64,000 bases of DNA from Podospora bellae-mahoneyi (lineage: Eukaryota > Ascomycota > Sordariomycetes > Sordariales > Podosporaceae). The position numbers were made by a program, and so were the translations under genes. Position 1 is the stretch's first letter. Every line of letters starts with the position of its first letter. Below are positions 33,403 to 44,356 of the stretch, piece after piece. The notes beneath the pieces were generated by a model. It was not told the DNA's origin, ran no database searches, and worked only from the letters and a program-made list of their open reading frames with translations. Location of the stretch: assembly GCF_035222275.1 (NCBI RefSeq), contig NW_026946359.1:1922001-1986000 (forward strand), written 5' to 3'.

Positions 33403-34856
33403 CTATATGAACGGAAAGGATGGATCGACCTCGTCCTTCCAAGCCCTCATTCCTCCTATGATATCGACAATCTTTCTCTTGCCCCCGTGGTCCACTCCGA
33501 GCTCCTTGAGCTTCTCGACTGCCTCTTGGGAGTCCAGCCCTCGACGACATACAACAAATATGGGATCCTCTGCCGATTTCAGGGGTAAGATCTCTTGAGC
33601 ATCACCACCATCCCTCTTGATGGTCGCCGCTTTCATGAGTAGCTTCCCAAAGGGCACGTTCACCGCACCGTCGATACTTCCAAAGGAGAAATGTTCCTTC
33701 TCCCTGGTGTCGAGAAGGATGTGGTTCTGCAATTGCCCACTTTCTCTCGCTGCGTGGTAGGCAGATGCGGTGATTCTATCCTGCGCAGGGAGGGTGGCTT
33801 TGGGTGTTTGGAGCCCGCAGAACTGGATGTAATTCGGATTGCCGGATTTGATGCCCTCTAGTGTCAAAGTCTGGGGTGAGTTCTCGCCGCAGGCGAAGCA
33901 GTTCTTTTTGCGGGAGGCCATTTTCAGGGCGCGGAAGGTGTAGGGGCCTGGGGCGGCGTTGAGGTCGTAGGAGTAGATTAGGAGGGTGGGTTGGATTAGG
34001 TTGTGGGGGTCGTCTTCGTTGGTGGTGTCTGAACTGGATTGGGGGAGGTGTAGAGCTGAGGCAAGAATCTTGATCGCTTCTCCTGCTTGGGCTACACCCA
34101 TTAGACCGACTACTGGGCCCATGATGCCTGCTTCCCCGCATGATAGCTGGGTGTTGGCTGGTGGTGGTTTGCGGAAGCAGCAACGGTAGCAAGGAGGGTA
34201 TTTCCTGTCCATCTTTCCCTGGGGTGTGGGTGGGCAGTTTAGGACGATCAGTTGACCGGACTTTTGAACAGAGGCGGCTGATACTAGAGGTTTGCAGAGG
34301 AGAACGCAGACATCGGAGATGAGGTAGCGGGTTGCTGGGTTGTCGGTGCAGTCTAGGACTAGGTCGTAGAGGGTGATGATGTCTGCTGCGTTTTCGTGGG
34401 AGATGGGATAGGTGTAAGGAACATAGGTCGGCAGTGGGTTGAGGTCTCTTAGATGGGTGATGAGACTGTCAACTTTCTTCATGCCTATGCGAGAGGTGGC
34501 ATGACCAACTTGGCGATGGAGGTTTGATGGTTCGACGACATCGCCGTCAATGATGCCGATGGTTCCTATCCCAGCACCTGCGATGTATTGGGCTGCTGGA
34601 CAGCCGAGACCACCGGCGCCGATGATGAGGACCTTGGAATTTATAAGTCGAAGTTGAGCTGTTGCGTGTTAGTCTCGGCCCACGGTAGGGTACCACCTTA
34701 GGACATAGTCATACCATCTTTGCCCATTCCAGGGACGATCATTTGACGAGAGTATCTATCAAACTCCTCATCTGTAAGCTGTAGACTGGAGCCGTTCTGC
34801 TCCCCATTCGTTGCTGCGCTATTTGAATGGTGTTCATCATTCGAACTGTGCTGCAT
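33403..34856 (-). CDS. UBA4: Uba4/MOCS3, ubiquitin-like activating and sulfurtransferase enzyme
   Basis: E1-like enzyme that adenylates and thiolates Urm1 for tRNA wobble-uridine 2-thiolation and protein urmylation; orthologues may also activate MOCS2A for molybdopterin synthesis. 465 residues, exons 34856-34715 and 34658-33403, intron 34659-34714 (GTATGA...CAACAG). ATG 34856 is the first in-frame ATG; the frame also opens upstream, but without ATG. The ThiF/E1 domain has EEFDRYSRQMIVPGMG, IIGAGGLGCPAAQYIAGAGI (nucleotide loop), IIDGDVVEPSNLHRQ, and LVLDCTDNPATRYLISD. Zinc-type CxxC pairs appear in CYRCC and CFACGE. The C-terminal rhodanese domain has HILLDTREKEHFSFGSIDGA and the active Cys in VVCRRGLDSQEA. 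Divergent from SLX9. Confidence 0.97.
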
Positions 34857-35305
34857 AATGTCGGTTTGTGAACACGCCGGGTTCTTGGTCTGAAGCTCGA
34901 AATACACCAGCAGATAGCTCCTGCCGTTTGTGTGTTCAAATGCTTGTTCTGCCTATACAGGGACGAGGAACTCTAATACAATAGAAACCCTCGCTTAGAA
35001 ATATACAGACTAACGAACAAATTCGCTATCACCAATATGATCGACTTTCAGAAATCCAATCCACTTCACCCCAGCAGACGAAAATCCATAGGGCTGAGCT
35101 TTGCCCCTCCCCCGCCAAAAGAAGGATCAGCCTTGGCGCTCGTCAAAAGCCGACCCCTACCCACCAAAGGCGGTGAACTCCCATGCTCCACTAAAAAGTC
35201 CAAACTGCCATGCTCTCCCTGTCGCTTTGCGACTGCGACTTGTCACGCATTGCGATAAGCCACCTCTCGCACACTTTTGTCGGCCACCTCTCACACCAAA
35301 CAACC
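34857..35305. other. bidirectional promoter between UBA4 and SLX9
   Basis: About 450 bp between divergent starts; short leaders on both sides. No box stands out. Confidence 0.6.
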
Positions 35306-36010
35306 ATGGTATTTAACTCAAATCCACCAATACCTTCTCATCTCCAACCTAACATTCTCTCCCAGGCTCCCACAGTCCCAGGAAAGCGCCCCACCGCCCG
35401 TCAAAAAGCCCTCGCCCGCCTCGCCGACCCAACCATCCCCCGCAAAACCCACCGCGAAGACAACCACGTAACCGACTCCTTCATCAACTCCAAGCGCGAC
35501 AAGCGCCTAATCAAGCACTCCTCCTTCGTCTCCAAAATCACCAAGCCCTCCTCCTCCACAGCACTCAAGAACCACAAGAAGCGCCAGGCCAAAAAAGCCA
35601 AGACCCAGCTAAAGACAACTCTCGACTCGCTCGGGGATGTCCTTGACGATATTGAAGATGAGATGGAGGACGAAGGTGCAATGGACAACGAGCAGGCCCT
35701 GCAGGGGAAAGTCAGACACAAAAGTATAAAGTCTAGGCCGGGGGCGCTAAAGAGGAAGGAGAGGGTCGTCAAGGGGGAGATGTCCCGGTTTGGGCATAAC
35801 CTGGCGCAGTTGGCTACCGTGACGAGCGCGAGTAGCACCGCGACGATAAACCAGAACACGGCCAAGAAACAGGCGGAAGAGCAGTCAAAGATGGAGACAG
35901 AGGGGTCCGCGATAACGGCGCAAGAGGCAGCGACTTCGAATCGGTGGGCGGCGTTGAGGGGGTTCATCTCTTCTACTATGGAGCAGAACCCTGCTTTTCT
36001 TGGCAAATAA
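35306..36010 (+). CDS. SLX9: Slx9-like ribosome biogenesis protein
   Basis: Nucle(ol)ar factor for 40S pre-rRNA processing and export, 234 residues, no intron, ATG 35306 (CAACCATGG). The family pattern is KRDKRLIKHSSFVSKI, then the basic run KNHKKRQAKKAKTQLKTTL, DSLGDVLDDI, SRPGALKRKERVVKGEMSRF with HNLAQLA, and the closing NRWAALRGFISSTMEQNPAFLGK. Mostly hydrophilic and basic with an acidic patch (DEMEDEGAMDNE). Length is near the fungal norm. Convergent with the C48 protease. Confidence 0.93.
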   Translation: MVFNSNPPIPSHLQPNILSQAPTVPGKRPTARQKALARLADPTIPRKTHREDNHVTDSFINSKRDKRLIKHSSFVSKITKPSSSTALKNHKKRQAKKAKTQLKTTLDSLGDVLDDIEDEMEDEGAMDNEQALQGKVRHKSIKSRPGALKRKERVVKGEMSRFGHNLAQLATVTSASSTATINQNTAKKQAEEQSKMETEGSAITAQEAATSNRWAALRGFISSTMEQNPAFLGK

Positions 36011-36868
36011 TGGCTACACGTCATGTGTGTTTTTCTTATCTATGTATATACCCTTCAAACTGCTGTAATAACGACAGGAATGACGAATGTTGAGACAATA
36101 TGAGTATACAATAGCCGTCCACTAGATTGCCCAACGGGAACTTCTGTTGTACTGTCTAGAAGAATTGTAAACATAACCATGCACAGTGATGATGCAGATG
36201 TTGGCTTTGTGTGATGTGGGTATCGTAATGCGACATAACCCCCCTCCATCCTCTCCTATTAACGAGATAAACCAGATGATATTACCCAAACCGCACCCCT
36301 CTTTCTTCCCATTTTTCATCTCCAATTTCTCAAAGCCTGCCCTCGCGCCTTAAAAACAAAGCGGTACTCGTGTCCTGCCAGCCTAACTCCTAAACACCTG
36401 CTCTCCCTCGTAGATAGCCAGCGCCTCTGTGAAGGTAGAGACACAGGACTGCAGATCCATCGTCGTGATGCTTTCAATGTAAAGCCGGAACAACTACTCT
36501 CAGAAAGCCATCTCGGGTAAAATAGCTCCACCTCAACAGCAATCATTGCCTCCATGAATTCCGCCCGCGAATATGATGACTTCGTACCAAGAACCAACAG
36601 TTGCGATAGGGCTCAACTCTCATACCAAAATACTGCTGCTGATCTTCAGCCCGAATGGAGCTGCCAACGCTGGAAATGCTGTGAATGACCCAAATCATGC
36701 GGCAAAACCCGACTGCTGTGCTGAATACAGTTACAAGAAGGAACCACAGGGCTCAACTTCAAGATGTCTAGTGATAGCATCCGATAAACGCCTCATCTCA
36801 ACCTCTGTTCTCTTTGGTCCGTTTGGAGCCAGATTGTAATCGTCAATCGAACGCTTGGTGACAACCCA
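36011..36868. other. intergenic 3' flank, convergent genes
   Basis: The 3' regions of SLX9 (+) and the C48 protease (-). No gene supported. Confidence 0.55.
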
Positions 36869-38497
36869 TCAGTCGATGCGTGGCGGGGTTGATGAGGATG
36901 GAAATGGTGATGCACTGCGTCTTCTCTCGCCTTCTTTTCGCAGACTTTCGATGATGTTCATCATCTCTTTTCGACCGCTGCGGCTGTCGACCGCTTTGCC
37001 GGCCATCGACATTGACACCTTCTCAGTAGCGTTGGCGTTGAGCAACTTCTTGATCAGGAGATGCCTCATAAGAATACAGACGTAGACGCCGCAGTCGCTG
37101 CTATTCTCCTGCTGTGGGCAGTCGTTCATCTGGTAAAATCGTAGAGCCTGGCCCAACACCTTACTTAGCCGATCGGTGCACTTTTGGGCTTCGTAATAGT
37201 TCGCGCCACCCAGCGAGTCGTAGTGAAACGCAACGCCATCGATTTTGGACACCAGGAGCAACGACCAGTGAGAGCCGAGGTCGGATCTGGTGCTGTCGCG
37301 TGCGTCGTTGACTGGAAGAAAGATATGTGTGATCTTGTCGAAGTTTGGCAGGGCGCTTGCTATACTCCTGACGTCGCTTGATTGCATCATCAGGAACGTC
37401 ATGCTGGGACGAAGCAGGACGATCTTCGCCTCGGGGTACTTGATGAGGACCTCCCGTTCGAGCCATCTAAACCACATGTTAGAGACGCCGTGTTTCGGGG
37501 GGAGGGGGGAAGCTTGGTGACTGTTGGGAGCTTCAACAGAACCCTCTTCACCCTCTAGACGTACTCTTCCCAGAAGGCAATGTTCTACGATCATGTTAGC
37601 TTGGTCCAGCACCAACAGCGCCAGCAGATACATACATTATCTGTCAGCCAGTCGTTTCGGAGGGACCTGACATCCTCAGTCGTCACTAGAGCCTCAGTTA
37701 GATCTGGTCTGCTTGCCATAAGAGATCGAAAAGTCGCAAAGTTTGGAAAACGTACGGCAGATGTCATAGTCTGGTTGGGATGGATTGTTAGCAGGAGAAC
37801 ACACCACGATGGGAGCAAGATAGAAGCACTTACATGATAGATACTGGGTTGAGCCCGATCCCAGCTGTGCATTGGTCAGTCTCCGTGAGGTCCTGGTAGA
37901 GTATCGAGAGATAGTAGCTGGACTGCTCGCACGCGCACTGCTTCGGCCCTTGGTCGTAGCAGTGCGAAGAGAAGACATGTCGGGCTTCTTGATCCTGGGC
38001 TCGACTTTCCCGGGTTGTCTGCCCTGTCTGCTCTTGGTGCGGGGGTTGGTTGTGAGACGGAGATGGAATTTTTGGGCCTTGGATTTTGTACTGGCCATCC
38101 CCGTGACCCGGGAACTGGGGGGAGAAAATGTTGATAAAGAAGGGGAAGTTCTGCTCACAGTATCCCCGAAACGCCTGGCCATGCTGTTTCGGAATCCCAT
38201 GATCCTGGAAGAAAGAGGTCCGCGCGACGGAGAAGAGGTGGTTGAAATAGCTTCTGGGTCAGGTGAAGTTGACGCCGTTCGACGGGGCTGGCCGGAGCTC
38301 CTTGAACCGCGGTAGTACTGGGAGGGCAGCGACGGGGAGGGGCTTCGCGAACGGAGCGATGAGGGGGGTAATACCGGTAGGGCGAGAGAGATGTCGCTAG
38401 CGCCGTCGAGGAGAAGCTGTTCACGGGTTGCGCGAGTGTGGTAGAGGAGTCGCGACACGTTGAAGCGTAGGGTGTACCAGTCAAAGGCAGCCGCGGG
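36869..38497 (-). CDS. C48-family cysteine protease (Ulp1/SENP8-NEDP1-like)
   Basis: Likely ubiquitin-like-protein (SUMO or NEDD8) isopeptidase. Exons, all minus strand: 5' part to 37834, 37770-37756 (15 nt), 37685-37636 (50 nt), 37584-37565 (20 nt) and 37466-36869. Four introns: 37771-37833, 37686-37755, 37585-37635 and 37467-37564. Splicing gives QYLSYYDICLTTEDVRSLRN, then DWLTDNNIAFWEEWLEREVL. The catalytic triad is visible: His in GSHWSLLLVSKIDG, Asp in FHYDSLGGANYYE, Cys in SSDCGVYVC; the oxyanion Gln is in NDCPQQENS. The N-terminal 200 residues are basic, Ser/Pro-rich and low-complexity. The 5' end is unresolved: coding-like sequence (FDWYTLRFNVSRLLYHTRA) continues upstream to about 38497 with no ATG before an in-frame stop at 38530. 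The true start is probably in an earlier exon (candidate ATG 38782, MAGLQ, donor GTGCGT). ATG 38200 inside is another possibility. Confidence 0.88.
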
Positions 38498-40149
38498 CTG
38501 CGAGGTCCTCGGTCTTCCGGCGTGGTGTTAACGACTAGAGATTGTTATATACGAACAGACAATGCTAGCGCGATCTTCAAATGAATACGGAGTAGAGCGC
38601 GCGGTCAATGCGGACTGTGGGGTTGGCCAGAGAGCAAGAATTGCGCAGGCAGAAATCACAAGCGATGTAGAACCGATTCTCGAAGTTTTGACGGGGTGCG
38701 GGCAGTGTGGGCTGCGGGACCGACCTTATAGAGGACCCCGCAGTTTTGTGGTGACTTACACGCACCTTTGAAGGCCAGCCATCGTGGCAGTGCGCGAGCC
38801 AAAATGCCCGTCACAGGCCGCCGCCTGTCGATGCTTGTCCTATCTCCAGCGCGGGGCTTTCCGCAATTCCACAAACACTTTCTGGCTTCCTCTGGTCGGT
38901 GGTTTCTTTGTCCTCGTCGTGCAAAAGGACAATTCCAGCTTCCCTCCAGATATCTTTTTACTCCCGAGTCTCAAGTCTTCAGGTTCTGGAGTCGAGCGCA
39001 AAAATGATCGCGACTGTCAGATGCTCAGATGCTCAAACAGAAAGACGTCACCAAGCGATCTTGCCCGCGCTTGGCATGCCAAGCAGTTGCAGACAGAGAT
39101 CAAGGACCGTGCCACGCCTGGATGGCGACAGGTGAATTAGACAAATCGGCCGCCCGGGTGAATCTTGTGAAGACAACATACGTCACGGCCCACGTCGCGA
39201 GGCTGAACCGACCAAGTGTTTGAATGTGAAGTATCAGAGATGTGGTTGTCATTCAGAATCTGGACATTCGAAAGTCGTGAGAGGATCATTTGGTGCAAGG
39301 TATTCGGAACTGGACTCGCAAACATGAAGGCACGCAATCTCCGGAGCCAAGGTTGTTGTTGTTTGTCGATGGGAAACAGCAATGAAGGAAACGGCAACGT
39401 ATCCAAAACCTTATCAGGCTCAATGCCTCGGTGTCAACACTTCGCCGGTAACTTTGTACAGCTGTCAAATGTGCCCTAATCATGGAGGCGTAAGCCTCTT
39501 CACATGGGAACCTGTCTGCCTCTCAGCAGCAAACAGTTCTAGCCGGACGAAAGGCCAAAAGACAATGTTTGGCTACCTAGAGATGGGATTGAGAGTATCA
39601 ATATAGGTATGAAGGCTATAACCCTATTGTCCATCTACAGGACACCACATAGCTATCATTTGCGGTGACTGGGCTTGACTGGGAACTCCAGGGAATGAAT
39701 GGTATTGGACTTTCGCTTTCGCAGTCCCAGCAGCCATACTGTGCGCCTCGTCGGTTTTTTATTCACTCATTCATTTTACGGAGGTGAAGATGTGTATTCA
39801 CACGTGATGCGGGTCTTTGGGAGCGTCTTGGGGAGGCATTCTGGAACAGCTAACTGTATGTGTTGTTCCCATTCCCTCATCGATGCTATTCAACTGATCC
39901 TGACGAATAGCCTCAATTGGAGCAACAGCCATGTTCACTGCAGATTCGAGTTTCTCCCAGCAAAGCCCCAAGCGAATCAAGCTCCCAGCCCGGCTCCTCA
40001 ATCTGAAAGTACTATAAAGTGTGTCTTCTTCTCTCTGCCACTTGGCAAGCCCACCCTTCCTCTCCCCATTCAACTACCGTCTTCACCGTTAGCACTGAAT
40101 GACCCAAATCACGATATAGAAACGATCCATTCATCAAACTACCATCGAA
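38498..40149. other. intergenic between the protease and the 40150 gene
   Basis: About 1.65 kb. The left 300 bases may hold the missing first exon of the protease. Otherwise no gene supported; short frames on both strands only. Confidence 0.5.
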
Positions 40150-40806
40150 ATGCCATCTACGTTCCTCTCTCGCAGTGCCCTTTCGGCCATCCGCCCAGCG
40201 AGCAACCAACCAGTCACCTCTCTTCCCAGCGTTAGAAGACTCAACTGTGTTACCATGAGTTTTGACGATGTCAAGAGATGGAAAGAGTGGAAAGCAAAGG
40301 AACTTTTGGTGCCCAATTCCCAGGACAACGTCTTCCACTTGAAGGTCTACTCTCCCATCAACAAAAGCCAGGTGTGGAACATTGACTATTCTGGTGTGTC
40401 TATCAGACCTCCGCCTCCTCCTCAACGGGCATCTGCTCGTCTTCTCGTATCACCACTCCCGATCAAAGCCCCTGTTCGCCGCCTGAGGGCCCCGAAGCAA
40501 CTCTTGTCATATCATTATGAGTCACCGACCGGCGGGGGATCATCTACACCACAAAGATCTTCTTTCTCCACCACGTCCCAGTACATCACCTTTGAGACGC
40601 TCAAATCAGTCGACAAAGGAGGCAAGGTCGACTCCCATTCCGCCAAAGTCAAGAGCTCGTTGCGGAACAGAGTCCAGTCTCGCCCAAACACCAATGACGC
40701 GCAAGTTACAGGTACTCCCGACAACAAGCAAGACAAAGATGTCGATGCTGAGCTACCAGTCTTGCGATATCTGCCATTCTTCCTCGGTGCTGGTGGACCA
40801 CTCTGA
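40150..40806 (+). CDS. hypothetical protein (218 aa), possibly mitochondrial
   Basis: Not recognised. One frame from ATG 40150 (CGAAATGCC) to a stop at 40806, with no intron. The first 35 residues are rich in Ser, Arg and Ala and poor in acidic residues (FLSRSALSAIRPASNQ), which resembles a mitochondrial presequence. The body holds DDVKRWKEWKAKELLVPNSQ and FHLKVYSPINKSQVWNIDY, a PPPPPQR run, then a basic disordered region. It ends ELPVLRYLPFFLGAGGPL, possibly membrane-binding. Codon bias (C/G in third position) matches nearby genes. It could equally be a lineage-specific protein. Confidence 0.58.
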   Translation: MPSTFLSRSALSAIRPASNQPVTSLPSVRRLNCVTMSFDDVKRWKEWKAKELLVPNSQDNVFHLKVYSPINKSQVWNIDYSGVSIRPPPPPQRASARLLVSPLPIKAPVRRLRAPKQLLSYHYESPTGGGSSTPQRSSFSTTSQYITFETLKSVDKGGKVDSHSAKVKSSLRNRVQSRPNTNDAQVTGTPDNKQDKDVDAELPVLRYLPFFLGAGGPL

Positions 40807-42402
40807 GTTTGCGAGGCTTTCGCCTAAGGGTTTCCTACCATGAAGTTTCATAATAAACGATTCATGGTTAGGGTGGAAAACGTGGAGTTTTGTGGCTGAA
40901 GGCAAAAGATTGGGATTGGTATCCTGTGGAGCTTGGTTGGGATGGAGTTATGGCTTTTCATCCAGATTTTACACTTATGAGCGAAGGCGTTTAGAGGACC
41001 GGCAAGTGTTTTCTTCAAACGGGATTTCGAGTTTATGGGGTAGATCGGGCTATTTCAGTTCAGCTAAATAGAAGGGGAAGTAGTAAACCACATGCTGCTG
41101 GACGTACTGTTGAGGCTTGTGCATGAATTTGTGATAGTGATGAACTGGGCCCCAACAGGTCAGGGGAGGTTTCATCAAAAAAGAAAAGCTGCCTACGACA
41201 GCAAACATTTAAACCAGTAGAACACGAAGTAGTCACCCTGCCCACAAAATAATTGAGACACCAAATAAAGACCCCCTCTTCACACGTCCTCCTCCCCAAC
41301 CACACTCTCTAAGAGCCTAGGAAAATATTTTAAAGGTATAGTGCCACAGGCCTACTCCTGTTCAAAGTTCGGAGGCCTTTGGCCACAGGTTAAAATACGC
41401 TTGTTTAAAATTGGAGGTTCCTGTGTAAGTGACTGCGATTTGGGTGATTTGGTGTCTCGATTAATTTGTGGGCAGGGTGGTAGTATAAGGTTCTTCGCCA
41501 CAGTCTTCCCATGTCAGCCCCTGGTATGTCCCTTTTGTGTCATTCGCTCTTAGGGGGCGAGGAATGGGTTGGGGTACATTAGACAGTGCTGGGATTCTAA
41601 AGAAAATTGTCGATATCTAGCATCTATATGGACCGAGTTAGCCAAAAAGTCATGAAGTTGCAGAATCGAACCTTCCGGGGATAAGCACCGATAGTATCAA
41701 GGCTTTATCCAGAACATTGTTAATCGGGAGTATGTTAAGATATTGCTACCGACTCATTGATTCAACTTCGCAACGTGACTGCCACATATTGACAGAACCG
41801 GATTTTCTAAGAAAGTCTGAATCTATTTCTCAATGCCTTAGTCATGGTAGAGTAGCAAGTTGTTGGAGCTAGTGAAAGGTGGTTAAAGCTAGACGTTCAT
41901 TAAGAGCATACAGAAAATCACGGATTTCTCTTACCATTGGTCATGAGGAGCTAACTGCGACAGATTTTGTGAGGACCAGGAGCTCACGGTGCTTCAACAG
42001 CCACAGGCACAAATACGTACGGCTGTCAACCTGATAATCCTCCCAGAGATTTGAAAACTACGGCGACAAAGTCTCCGAGCCTCCAAACTGATGCTTTGTC
42101 ATCGTGTTACTCGGAGTTGGGCTAAACCCGAATTCCAGAAAATAGGGTAGCGGACAACGGATGAACCTTCAGTGGAAATGGCACCAAACCCCCACAAATC
42201 CCGGCCCCGAAGATCCCTGCCAATTACGTGGGCACCGCTGTGCAACTCCAAAAGCTTCCGGCAAGCCTGGGCCGGCAGGGGACGGGACAGCGAGACAGTT
42301 CTTATATAAACCACCCAGTGCTTGGTTTGCCATCCCCATTGTGAATTGCGCCATCCATCCATTACCCAAACAGGTAATTAACTGTTGTGTAAAACCACCA
42401 AC
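40807..42402. other. intergenic, promoter of the GGCT-like gene
   Basis: About 1.6 kb, noticeably more AT-rich around 41.5-42.1 kb. No gene, tRNA or repeat supported. It ends with the TATA-like site listed next and a short leader. Confidence 0.5.
42303..42310 (+). promoter_or_regulatory. TATA-like box upstream of the GGCT-like gene
   Basis: TATATAAA at 93 bp before ATG 42403, at a plausible distance for a short fungal leader. Confidence 0.5.
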
Positions 42403-43743
42403 ATGTCTCCAAAAGCAGCCTCAACAGCCACAGGCCCACTTGCGCCATCGAATCCGGAAACCAAAGAAGACACCGCTCTCTGGAGTTTGAAACATGTCCA
42501 AGTCCTCTGGTCCTGGGCCGCCAGACCATCCAAGCCAACATATCCTCCCATCTCCTCAATCCCACCCACGCCGGCCACCCGTCTCCTCGAAGCCGATGCC
42601 GTGCCCACAACCGGCGAGCCCTTCCCGACCGAGCCAATCCTCACCAGAAACGCCCACCATGAGCCCTCCAAATCCAATACTGTCCTCTACCTCGCCTATG
42701 GCTCCAACATGTGCTCAAAGACCTTCCTGGGCATGCGCGGCATCCGTCCCCTAAGCCAAATCAACGTATCCGCCCCTTCTCTCGACCTAACCTTTGACCT
42801 GCCCGGTCTCCCATATCGCGAACCATGTTTCGCCAACACCGCCCTGCGTAAACTCCCAGAACCTCCAAAACTGCCCCCCAAAGTCCCTGACATGCCCGAC
42901 CTCCCTGACCCCCCAAAGATGCCCCCTTTCTCTTCCAGCAATCGACAGCGCAGACCAATCAACTGGACCAAAGGCCTCGTCGGCGTAGTCTACGAAGTAA
43001 CGGCAGAAGACTACGCCAAAATCATCACCACCGAAGGCGGCGGCGCAAGCTACCACGACATTCTCGTGCCATGTTTCCCCTTGCCAGCCACGATCGGCGT
43101 CCCAGAAAAACCCGACATTCCCGTCCCTCCCAGACCGTTCCTCGCGAGAACGCTCTATGCCCCACGCCTCCCCGATACCCCAGATAAGCCGCCGAAAGAA
43201 GACGATCGCAGCCCCGCCAACAACGACGACGGTGACGGTGACAAATGCCCCAAGCCTGAACCCCCCTCTTGGATCCAAAAACTCCTCCTCCCCGTCCGCC
43301 GCCCGCAAGCAGACTACGCCCAGCCCTCCCCCCGTTACCTCTCCCTCCTCACCACCGGCGCAGCAGAACACGACCTCCCCCAAGACTACCAAGCCTACCT
43401 CCAATCCCTCCGGCCCTACACCGCAACCACCTGCCTCCAGAAACTCGGCCAGGTACTCTTCCTCAGCTTCTGGGCGCCCTGGGTCATAACAGCCATGTTT
43501 GGGGGTCGGTTGTTCAGTGACGAGAAGGGCAGGGCGCCCAAGTGGGTCGTGGCAGGGACGACGGTGCTGTTTAATATCGTCTGGGCAAGTTACGATTACG
43601 TCGCCAAGCCCATCTTTGGGGACGGGGAGAGGACGCTCGAGGAGGAGGAGACGGACGGGCAGAGGAGTTGGGTCGGGGAACGGTGGGGCGGTGGGAGAAG
43701 GGAGAGGGGGACTGTGGACGAGAGGAGGGTTCTGTTGGTGTAG
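42403..43743 (+). CDS. gamma-glutamylcyclotransferase-like protein with C-terminal membrane segments
   Basis: 446 residues, no intron, ATG 42403 (CCAACATGT). Residues about 94-130 carry the GGCT fold start VLYLAYGSNM (YGSN at 99-102). GLVGVVYEVTAEDYAKI and ITTEGGGASYHDI fit the later strand and the region of the catalytic Glu in this family. The domain is stretched by Pro-rich inserts (PEPPKLPPKVPDMPDLPDPP). A long charged linker leads to two hydrophobic segments near residues 360-410 (VLFLSFWAPWVITAMFG and WVVAGTTVLFNIVWASYDY) and an Arg/Glu-rich tail. Typical reactions of the fold are cleavage of gamma-glutamyl-amino acids or glutathione with 5-oxoproline release; the substrate here is unknown. 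The membrane anchor and the Pro inserts are unusual for a 200-residue family. Convergent with the glycerol-3-phosphate dehydrogenase gene. Confidence 0.82.
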   Translation: MSPKAASTATGPLAPSNPETKEDTALWSLKHVQVLWSWAARPSKPTYPPISSIPPTPATRLLEADAVPTTGEPFPTEPILTRNAHHEPSKSNTVLYLAYGSNMCSKTFLGMRGIRPLSQINVSAPSLDLTFDLPGLPYREPCFANTALRKLPEPPKLPPKVPDMPDLPDPPKMPPFSSSNRQRRPINWTKGLVGVVYEVTAEDYAKIITTEGGGASYHDILVPCFPLPATIGVPEKPDIPVPPRPFLARTLYAPRLPDTPDKPPKEDDRSPANNDDGDGDKCPKPEPPSWIQKLLLPVRRPQADYAQPSPRYLSLLTTGAAEHDLPQDYQAYLQSLRPYTATTCLQKLGQVLFLSFWAPWVITAMFGGRLFSDEKGRAPKWVVAGTTVLFNIVWASYDYVAKPIFGDGERTLEEEETDGQRSWVGERWGGGRRERGTVDERRVLLV

Positions 43744-44356
43744 GTCATGGAGATGAAGAGAGTGAGAGTCCGAGGAAAGAAGTTCGAAGAGGGTGGATAT
43801 CGAATATCATCCATCTTCCGAGGACCAAGACATCTCGGAAAGCCATAGGCTGACGCGAGCGTCAGTTCAGTTTCTGTGTAAACAACGGTACATAATGTCA
43901 TCTCAAAGTACCCAAGTTTCTAGACAACGCTGGCGAGGAGTTTAGAGTTTTGTTTTTGTTTTTGTCACTTGGACATATGCACTCAATGCCAGCAAAGACA
44001 CATTCATCTCTCTTCTCCACCGATAAGCAATGCATTTTGATTCGCCCAAAGCAATTGTATATGTTTGTAGCCATGAACAATCCCTACTTTCAGAAAAAAA
44101 GAGGACATGTAGTCCATCATTATCCCGTTATGCCAGAGCCATATGCAAACTGTCAAACCTTTGTTGGTACAAGGTATGCATTTCCCAGTCCCCAGACCCG
44201 ATACCAACCCGGTCCTTGCGGCCCCTCCTCTTACCCGCCTATAAGGCAGGTTAAATATATGTTATTTTTGACAGTACCAAAACTCAAAGACTCCCCATGA
44301 ACCCCGCCCGTCCCTCATGCCTATGTCCTGGGTAAGAAAAAGATGACTTTTGAAAC
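43744..44356. other. convergent 3' flank
   Basis: About 610 bp between the stops of the GGCT-like gene (+) and the glycerol-3-phosphate dehydrogenase gene (-). Nothing else seen. Confidence 0.6.

Noticed and set aside
34857-34907. Extension of the Uba4 frame upstream of ATG 34856
   Set aside because: The extension starts with GTG, not ATG; the ATG at 34856 is the first proper start.
41655-41690. GGTTCGATTC-like B-box on the minus strand, possible tRNA
   Set aside because: No pairing T-stem, acceptor stem or anticodon arm could be built around it.
42787-43404. Minus-strand Gly/Val-rich 205-codon frame
   Set aside because: Antisense to the GGCT-like gene; composition (Gly, Val, Trp) is the complement of its Pro-rich codons.
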